Source of the DNA: JAWUWD01 sp034112085
Lineage (GTDB): Bacteria; Bacteroidota; Bacteroidia; Cytophagales; Cyclobacteriaceae
NCBI GenBank assembly: GCA_034112085.1
Contig: JAWUWD010000065.1
Span: forward strand, 1-12,917
Reading direction: 5' to 3'
DNA length: 12,917 bases
The position numbers and the translations under genes are program-made. Each line of letters begins with the position of its first letter. The stretch's first letter is position 1. This document shows positions 8,701-12,917 of the stretch, one piece after another. Below the pieces are notes generated by a model that did no database searches, was not told the origin of the DNA, and was given only the letters and a program-made list of their open reading frames with translations.

Positions 8701-8819
8701 CTTCTATCCAGGAAAAGCAGCTTCTGGATCAAGCTACTCACCTAGTCACAGAGTTTGAGAAAGAGGTCAATAGCTTCAACAACACCAAATGGAAATCATT
8801 CATGAACAAGCTCAAGTAG
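5739..8819 (+). CDS. Secreted BNR/sortilin-like beta-propeller protein
   Basis: I chose the ATG at 5739 over the in-frame ATG at 5721 because it gives a standard signal peptide (MKIKLILTTVFVLGTLLTEA, cleavage near residue 20). The protein is then 1026 residues. It carries about eleven Asp-box motifs (S/T-x-D-x-G-x-x-W): SENGGSAW, STDGGSTW, TTDGGKTW, SNDKGEHW, SDDGGKSW, SYDGGESF, NHGKSW, THDKGATW, TKDGGKTW, TDDFGEHW and SIDEGEHW, from about nt 5946 to 7814. These mark seven- to ten-bladed propellers of the VPS10/sortilin and BNR type. After the propeller comes a small Ig-like, FlgD-type segment (about nt 8100-8370), then a coiled coil (about nt 8395-8600) and a helical tail. No typical type IX secretion tail is seen. 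Such genes are often labelled glycosyl hydrolase, but catalysis is not shown here; binding of protein or glycan is as likely. It shares a divergent spacer with the DUF885-like lipoprotein, where I found no clean promoter. Confidence 0.85.
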   Translation: MKIKLILTTVFVLGTLLTEAQQLDLSKLENLKIRNVGPANMSGRITAIDVVDSDTKTMYVGAASGGVWKSENGGSAWAPIFDDQPTQNIGALAIQQSDPNVIWAGTGEGNPRNSMNLGMGIFKSTDGGSTWTHLGLEKTKTIHRIIIDPEDGNTVYVAAMGDPFDPNEDRGLYKTTDGGKTWEKILYTNDMSGVADMVLDPENPNKLFVALYKHRRTPYYFTSGGSGSGLYVSNDKGEHWEKLGAAHGLPKGDLGRIGIAIAPSNTKRIYAKVEAEKNALYRSDDGGKSWRVINDNPKFTNNRPFYFQELAVDTKDPDRLYNIYQPLSVSYDGGESFDPVPMIPADETKGIHADFHSFWVNKDDPTHFIIGGDGGIGITQNHGKSWYFPETIPVAQFYHINVDEDMPYNVYGGMQDNGNWFGPGYTWKRGGIRTLYWQYLVGGDGFYISPDTENSRFGYGTSQGGNLYRYDKVSGYYQSIKPRGNGTKTPLRFNWNAGFAKDPFDSKSLYYGSQFLHVTHDKGATWETISADLSTNNPAHQKGDYGGLTLDISGAEMYNSILAISPSALDKKTIWVGTDDGQVQLTKDGGKTWSNLTKNVEGMPEEGWIAQIKASEHKNGAAWMVVNNYRKGDYAPYLFKTDDFGEHWVRMADESQVKGYALSILQDPVQPNLIFLGTENGLWISIDEGEHWVQFKNGFPSVSTMDLALQQRESALIVGTFGRAIWVLDDLLSLREIAANNVNEGITALPMNDAVQVKGLFIAPPGNIWSGFHTTFEGENKVFQKTQIPFYLTSKPVEGQEIEAHIYNSQNELIKTVTYQPKDQGLNYMIWNLDEASNTLPGAWINDETRGIPVLPGEYKVVLKYGELTDNTTVKVISDPRFELDESVDQELYKLKKSVDQQVEKLAALLNGIDEKIVELDTLKKQSVNNKKALDQITKIRRSLEELKAKGKTPRPDRQVGAWQTIESTPYSKVNDILQVAMARLKTPSIQEKQLLDQATHLVTEFEKEVNSFNNTKWKSFMNKLK

Positions 8820-8821
8820 AA

Positions 8822-10279
8822 CTATGAGGCTGAGGTGATTCTTGCTTCAGCCTCTATTTCCACTAAGTATCCATCCCCTACTAGTTTCGCCTCCACCAGT
8901 GTATTGGCGGGATTGATCCCATTGAAACGCTCGCCATGGGCTCTGGCGGCTGCTTCCCAATCTTCGATATTATTAACAAATATTCGGGTACGGGTCACAT
9001 CAGACAAGGTCCCACCAAAAGTTTCGATAGCTCCTTGAATTATGTCAATGACGAAATGAGTTTGTGCTGCGACATCAGAACCGCCTATCATATCCTTGCC
9101 ATGAGTGGCTGTTGTGCCAGAGACATGAATGTGGTCCCCATCTTTGACTGCTCTACAGTATCCAGCAAATTCTTCCCACACCGTACCGCTGAATATTTGC
9201 TCTCGATCGTTAGATATTTTTGTGATTTCAAATGGCTTGGGTATAGAAGCGACATGATGACTCAGATCACCCGAAGCAGTTAGGAAAGGAGGCTTACGGT
9301 ATTCATCACCACAATCCCCATGTATTGGTTTTAGCTCATTTTGAGCTTCTTTGATCAAACTCACATCTTCAGTAGAGAGATCGATGTCCAACATTCTCAC
9401 ATTGTCATTGATATGCTCGCTATGACCAAGTCGCGCTCCAACAATAACTGCCGCAACAGCACTATTTTCAAACATAAACCTCGTGGCTATATTGGCTATC
9501 GAAGATTGATGTTTAGTACTCACTTTTTTGACCACTTCTAAGAGAGATTGATAGGGTTCCCATCCTCCAGCATTGTCAATGAAGCGCTTATATTTCATTT
9601 CTGACCAAGTCTGCAAATCTTCCTGTTTAGGTTCTGCTTTTCCAAGCCACTTATCCGTGAGAAACCCTCCGGCCAAAGTGCCAAAGGCTAATATTTTTGT
9701 ATTGTATTCATTACATATCTCGGACATATTATTGCTGGCCCTTTGATCGATCAGCGAGTGACAGACTTGGTTGCTTACGATTGGAATACCGCTTGCCAAT
9801 GCAATTCTCAAATGTGCAGCATCAAAATTGGTAACACCAATATGGCCTAGTAATCCCTCGTCTTTGAGTTCATTCAAATAAAACAATCCATCTAACCAGC
9901 TTGGATCAGCGTAATTCCAAGCATGAAATTGCATAAGGTCGATAGAAGACTGTTGCATTCGATCAAGTGCCTTGTTCATGGCATCTCTTACCTCTTGACG
10001 AGATATTTTACCCGCCTTAGGCACCCATTTCGTGAATAACTGAACTTGACTTCCCAATGCATGATTTTTCTTGAACTCTCCAGTGATAATTTCGCTGGAT
10101 CCATAATGATCTGCCATATCAAAAGAAGTAAGTCCTGCATGAACATAAGGTTCCATGTGTTGAGAGGTCGTGACAGGATCCAATGTTTGACCGTCTCGTT
10201 CCATATCGGCTATTTGCCAGAGTCCCGTGATAATCCGTGATATAGTCAGACCTGGTGCGAGTTCAATTGTTTTGTTCAT
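8822..10279 (-). CDS. Aldo/keto reductase fused to a RidA/YjgF-family domain
   Basis: This is a 485-residue two-domain protein without a signal peptide, so cytosolic. Residues 1 to about 330 form an NAD(P)H-dependent aldo/keto reductase with the whole catalytic tetrad: D54 and Y59 in FDMADHYG, K84 in LFTKW and H119 in QFHAW. The cofactor-binding parts SNQ (169-171) and IVGARLGHSEHINDN (279-293) are also present. After a short linker, residues about 362-482 form a YjgF/RidA domain, with HIHVSGTTA near the start and LVEAKLV then YLVEIEAEA at the end. At the spot where true RidA has the catalytic arginine (PARS/T in the family) this protein has PANT, asparagine at 459. It should therefore lack the usual imine deaminase activity, as in the Rid subgroups without that arginine. 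The gene follows the permease by 3 nt, so it is almost surely co-transcribed. Its substrate is unknown; an amino-acid-derived carbonyl or imine is my inference. Confidence 0.9.
   Translation of the reverse strand: MNKTIELAPGLTISRIITGLWQIADMERDGQTLDPVTTSQHMEPYVHAGLTSFDMADHYGSSEIITGEFKKNHALGSQVQLFTKWVPKAGKISRQEVRDAMNKALDRMQQSSIDLMQFHAWNYADPSWLDGLFYLNELKDEGLLGHIGVTNFDAAHLRIALASGIPIVSNQVCHSLIDQRASNNMSEICNEYNTKILAFGTLAGGFLTDKWLGKAEPKQEDLQTWSEMKYKRFIDNAGGWEPYQSLLEVVKKVSTKHQSSIANIATRFMFENSAVAAVIVGARLGHSEHINDNVRMLDIDLSTEDVSLIKEAQNELKPIHGDCGDEYRKPPFLTASGDLSHHVASIPKPFEITKISNDREQIFSGTVWEEFAGYCRAVKDGDHIHVSGTTATHGKDMIGGSDVAAQTHFVIDIIQGAIETFGGTLSDVTRTRIFVNNIEDWEAAARAHGERFNGINPANTLVEAKLVGDGYLVEIEAEARITSAS
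8826..8854 (+). other. Hairpin at the convergent gene junction, possible weak terminator
   Basis: GAGGCTGA (8826-8833) pairs with TCAGCCTC (8847-8854) around a 13-nt loop, directly after the propeller gene's stop codon and inside the last codons of the opposing gene. No strong T run follows, so its use as a terminator for the plus-strand transcript is only possible. Confidence 0.25.
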
Positions 10280-10282
10280 CGG

Positions 10283-11764
10283 TTATTCTTGAGGAAGATT
10301 ATGAAATACATTTTTTAAATCAACACCTTTATTCTTGAGTTGATTCCACTTAAAAATGAAAATGATAGAGGCAATTGACATGACTATCAACCAAATTGGT
10401 GTTGAATGAAAATACCATGCGGCAGTCTCATTGGAAAAATCCTTGTAGGTATGCATACCCAAAAATCCTGCGAGAGAAAGGGTTCCGAGCCAACCAATAG
10501 TCAATTGCGCTGTTCGATTTCTGATGACTTTGATCGAGCTGGATAGTTCTGGATTCACTTTAGGAATAGTGATCAATGTAATGCACATCAATAGGAAATT
10601 GACCATCATAGACGTAACCATTATATCTATACCTAAAAAGAAATCACGTGCGAAATGTGAGCCAAACACCCCAACGCTTGCCATCACTCCAGCCGTGATC
10701 AGTGCGATATGTGGCGTATGTCGTTTTGGATGAACCTTGGCCATGTTAGATGGAAAAATCCCATCCTCCGCCCAGGCGAACATCAACCGCGAAACAGAAA
10801 GTAACATGGCTGGAAGGTCATTGATCAACGCAATCGCTGCACCAATCAAAATTGCTATCCCAAGACCCGATGGTAATACGTAGCTCAATAATCCTGGAGC
10901 TGTGATATCCTTGATAAGCGACTCGCTGGCCACAAAGCTCCATGGCACGGTATGATATACTGCTGCCGCAAAAAGAAAATAAAACACCCCGACTGATAAA
11001 ATGGCCAACAGAATAGCTCTCGGTAGATTTTTTACTGGATTCTTGGCTTCACTGCCAGCTTGTGCAATCGAATCAAAACCAATAAAACTCGAAAATAAAA
11101 GTGCCGAAGCAGATAGGAATACACGCCAATCAAAGTCTACATTGGCTACTGTGGAGATCGTCCTGTTCTCTTTAACCTGTAGTGCATTTTGAAAATCAGA
11201 TTGATCGAAAACAAATCCAGCGACTATTACAATCGCCCCGAGTCCGAACATGAGAAACATCATGGGGAGTAGCACACTGCTATAGGACTTAGCACCTCTT
11301 ATGTTGACATAGACAAAACCCCAAATGAGCAATAAGGCAAGTCCTATCCTCACTATCGGTGTCTCCAATGCCAATGCTAGCTCTTGCCAACCCAAGCTGA
11401 TCGATACATCTCTAATGAATGGAACAGTAATATAAGCGATCACTCCAATCACAATGGACAATCCAAACCATTGTGAAAAACTAGCCACAAAACCCAAGTA
11501 AGGATTAAGGCCACGGCTAGCATAAATATAACTACCTCCTGCCCGAGGCATGGCAGATGCAAGTATTGCATACGCCAAGGCGGCAAAAATTGCTGGAATA
11601 GCGGCAAAAGCAAAGGCTGGCAGAACGTAAGGACCTATCCCTGGTACATTTTTCTGTATCATAAATGGCACAACATTGATCGATGCGCCAAGCATTGAGC
11701 ATACTCCTGTGGCAGTCAGGGCGAGTAAGCCAAGCTGCCTGGTTAATTTAGTTGGTTTGGTCAT
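10283..11764 (-). CDS. APC-superfamily amino-acid permease
   Basis: This is a 493-residue integral membrane protein with about twelve hydrophobic segments (roughly residues 12-32, 47-72, 92-114, 138-157, 163-186, 216-236, 250-271, 293-316, 353-370, 377-400, 421-438 and 456-472). The segment FIGFDSIAQAGSEAKNPVKN followed by LPRAI (228-251) is the hallmark after helix 6 of amino acid-polyamine-organocation transporters, where helix 6 helps bind the substrate. The helix 1 glycine motif is changed, GVCSMLGASI in place of the usual GxxIGxGIF, which may affect specificity. SMPRAGG-like text (AMPRAGGSYIYASRGL, 71-86) is also typical. It sits 47 nt after a DUF885 peptidase gene and 3 nt before the AKR-RidA gene, all on the same strand, so it probably imports a substrate that these enzymes make or use. 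The exact amino acid or amine cannot be told from the sequence. Confidence 0.9.
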   Translation of the reverse strand: MTKPTKLTRQLGLLALTATGVCSMLGASINVVPFMIQKNVPGIGPYVLPAFAFAAIPAIFAALAYAILASAMPRAGGSYIYASRGLNPYLGFVASFSQWFGLSIVIGVIAYITVPFIRDVSISLGWQELALALETPIVRIGLALLLIWGFVYVNIRGAKSYSSVLLPMMFLMFGLGAIVIVAGFVFDQSDFQNALQVKENRTISTVANVDFDWRVFLSASALLFSSFIGFDSIAQAGSEAKNPVKNLPRAILLAILSVGVFYFLFAAAVYHTVPWSFVASESLIKDITAPGLLSYVLPSGLGIAILIGAAIALINDLPAMLLSVSRLMFAWAEDGIFPSNMAKVHPKRHTPHIALITAGVMASVGVFGSHFARDFFLGIDIMVTSMMVNFLLMCITLITIPKVNPELSSSIKVIRNRTAQLTIGWLGTLSLAGFLGMHTYKDFSNETAAWYFHSTPIWLIVMSIASIIFIFKWNQLKNKGVDLKNVFHNLPQE

Positions 11765-11811
11765 GAAAATTCAGTGAAGTTTATTGTGATTTAATTATCC
11801 ATGATGCTTAA

Positions 11812-12917
11812 TTATTCACCTAATTGACCGTCTATCCAATTATTGATTTTTTGTTCTAAAAGAACCAAGGGCAAACTCCCAGAATTCAATACCTGGTTGT
11901 GGAACTCCTTAATATTAAAATTAGCTCCTAAAACCTCTTCTGATTTCGTTCTCAGTTCTCTTATTTTCAATTGACCAATTTTATAGGACAAAGCTTGACC
12001 CGGTGTTGCCATATAACGTTCTATTTCAGAGATAATATTCTCTTCGGACTCGGCTTCATGATCAAGTGAATACTGAATAGCTTGTTCTCTTGTCCATCCT
12101 TTCCCATGTATTCCTGTGTCCACCACCAGCCTAATGGCCCTATGCATTTCCATACTCAGCATGCCAAAATACTGAACTGGATCAGTATAAAGTCCTAGTT
12201 CAGCACCCAAAGATTCGGCATACAAGGCCCACCCTTCTACAAACACACCCATGCTTTCAGGATGTAGAAATTCGGGCAAGTCGTTATTCTCTTGCTGCAG
12301 AGATAATTGGTAATGATGCCCAGGAATCGCCTCATGAAGAAACAGCCCATCATCAGCAAATTTGTTGTAAGTCTTTACATTATTGATTGGCACATAGAAA
12401 GTTCCTGGTCGTGTGGCATCTTTCGAACCAGGTACGTATTCAGCACTTGCCGAAGCCTCTCTGAAAGCCTCAGTCCTTTGGACGATGAAGTCTGCTTTAG
12501 GCTTCAAATCAAATAATTGATCGAGTGATTCTTCTACTCTATTCTTGATTTGGTTAAAATTAGCAATAACCTGATCTGGTTGATCGAAGGGCATTTGCTC
12601 AGGGCTGGTTCTTATACTCTCAAAGAACTCCTCAATAGTTCCTTCAAAACCCATCTCCTTTTTAGCTGACTCCATTTCACCTAGAATACGCTCGACTTCA
12701 CTTTTGCCCAGATCATGAATTTCATCAACTCTCATGTTAGTCGTGGTATGGAGCTTTATTAGGTAGTTGTATGTTTCTGTTCCATTTGGCAATGCGCCAA
12801 TCCCAGATGTTTCTCTGCCAACTGGCAAGTATTCCTCCTTGAGGAAAACACTCAATTCTTGATACTTTGGGATAATAGAACGTGTAATGACATCTCGATA
12901 TGCCGCGGTAAGCTCTT
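11812..12917 (-). CDS. DUF885-family metallopeptidase-like protein, 5' end outside the window
   Basis: The frame stays open to the window edge. Residues before the only nearby start-like codon (TTG at 12853-12855) still read as good family sequence, with IPKYQE leading into LSVFLKEEYLP. The gene therefore begins upstream, outside the window; the 368 or so codons here are the C-terminal part of a protein usually near 580-600 residues. The family's signature is intact: HEAIPGHHYQ (about nt 12306-12335), EGWALYAE (about 12214-12237), a helix with RLVVDTGIHGKGWTREQA, and PGQALSYKIGQ (about 11971-12004). The HExxxGH and EGW residues are the likely metal ligands and catalytic glutamate. Members are thought to be zinc peptidases, often lipoproteins, but the signal region is not visible. 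It heads the run of three minus-strand genes with the permease and the AKR-RidA fusion. Confidence 0.88.
   Translation of the reverse strand, partial: ELTAAYRDVITRSIIPKYQELSVFLKEEYLPVGRETSGIGALPNGTETYNYLIKLHTTTNMRVDEIHDLGKSEVERILGEMESAKKEMGFEGTIEEFFESIRTSPEQMPFDQPDQVIANFNQIKNRVEESLDQLFDLKPKADFIVQRTEAFREASASAEYVPGSKDATRPGTFYVPINNVKTYNKFADDGLFLHEAIPGHHYQLSLQQENNDLPEFLHPESMGVFVEGWALYAESLGAELGLYTDPVQYFGMLSMEMHRAIRLVVDTGIHGKGWTREQAIQYSLDHEAESEENIISEIERYMATPGQALSYKIGQLKIRELRTKSEEVLGANFNIKEFHNQVLNSGSLPLVLLEQKINNWIDGQLGE

Noticed and set aside
8936..9283. 115-codon open frame on the plus strand
   Set aside because: It is antisense to the RidA domain of the fusion gene, whose protein is clearly a known family, so this is a shadow.
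11812..12855. TTG at 12853-12855 as the true start of the canonical DUF885 gene
   Set aside because: The frame continues to the window edge with family-like residues, and the protein would be far shorter than the family.

Overview
The window looks like a stretch of chromosome from a marine or soil Bacteroidota, most likely of the Cytophagales type. The reasons are moderately AT-rich DNA, start codons without Shine-Dalgarno sequences, one good Bacteroidota promoter (TTTG-N18-TAnnTTTG), lipoproteins with acidic residues right after the lipidated cysteine, and families common in that phylum (DUF885 peptidases, BNR/sortilin-like propellers, TolB-like/TPR sensors). The genus cannot be told from the sequence alone. 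I see no rRNA, tRNA, CRISPR array, transposase or phage gene.

Layout. (1) Positions 1-1643, plus strand: the C-terminal part of a TolB-like/TPR sensor protein whose 5' end is cut by the window and also seems to carry a frame break. (2) Positions 1644-3386: a strongly acidic lipoprotein of unknown function (1836-2912) with its own promoter and a perfect hairpin terminator. It is bracketed by two direct copies of a 16-bp repeat, one of which is the right end of a ~105-bp inverted-repeat element. (3) Positions 3387-3815: a small lipocalin-like lipoprotein ending in a symmetrical terminator shared with the opposing gene. (4) Positions 3898-8819: a divergent pair, a DUF885-like lipoprotein that seems to have lost the metallopeptidase motif (minus strand) and a large secreted beta-propeller protein with about 11 Asp-box repeats (plus strand). 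(5) Positions 8822-12917, minus strand: a probable three-gene operon in the order canonical DUF885 peptidase (5' end outside the window), APC-family amino-acid permease, and an aldo/keto reductase fused to a RidA/YjgF domain. The last two genes are only 3 nt apart.

How it may fit together (inference): the operon reads as a peptide and amino-acid use module, in which a peptidase releases amino acids or small peptides, a permease imports a product, and a cytosolic two-domain enzyme reduces a carbonyl or imine derived from it. The fused RidA domain lacks the arginine needed for imine deaminase activity, so it may bind rather than hydrolyse its ligand. The AKR-RidA fusion and its link to the permease are the most interesting content. 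The propeller gene runs tail to tail into this operon with only 2 nt between the stop codons.
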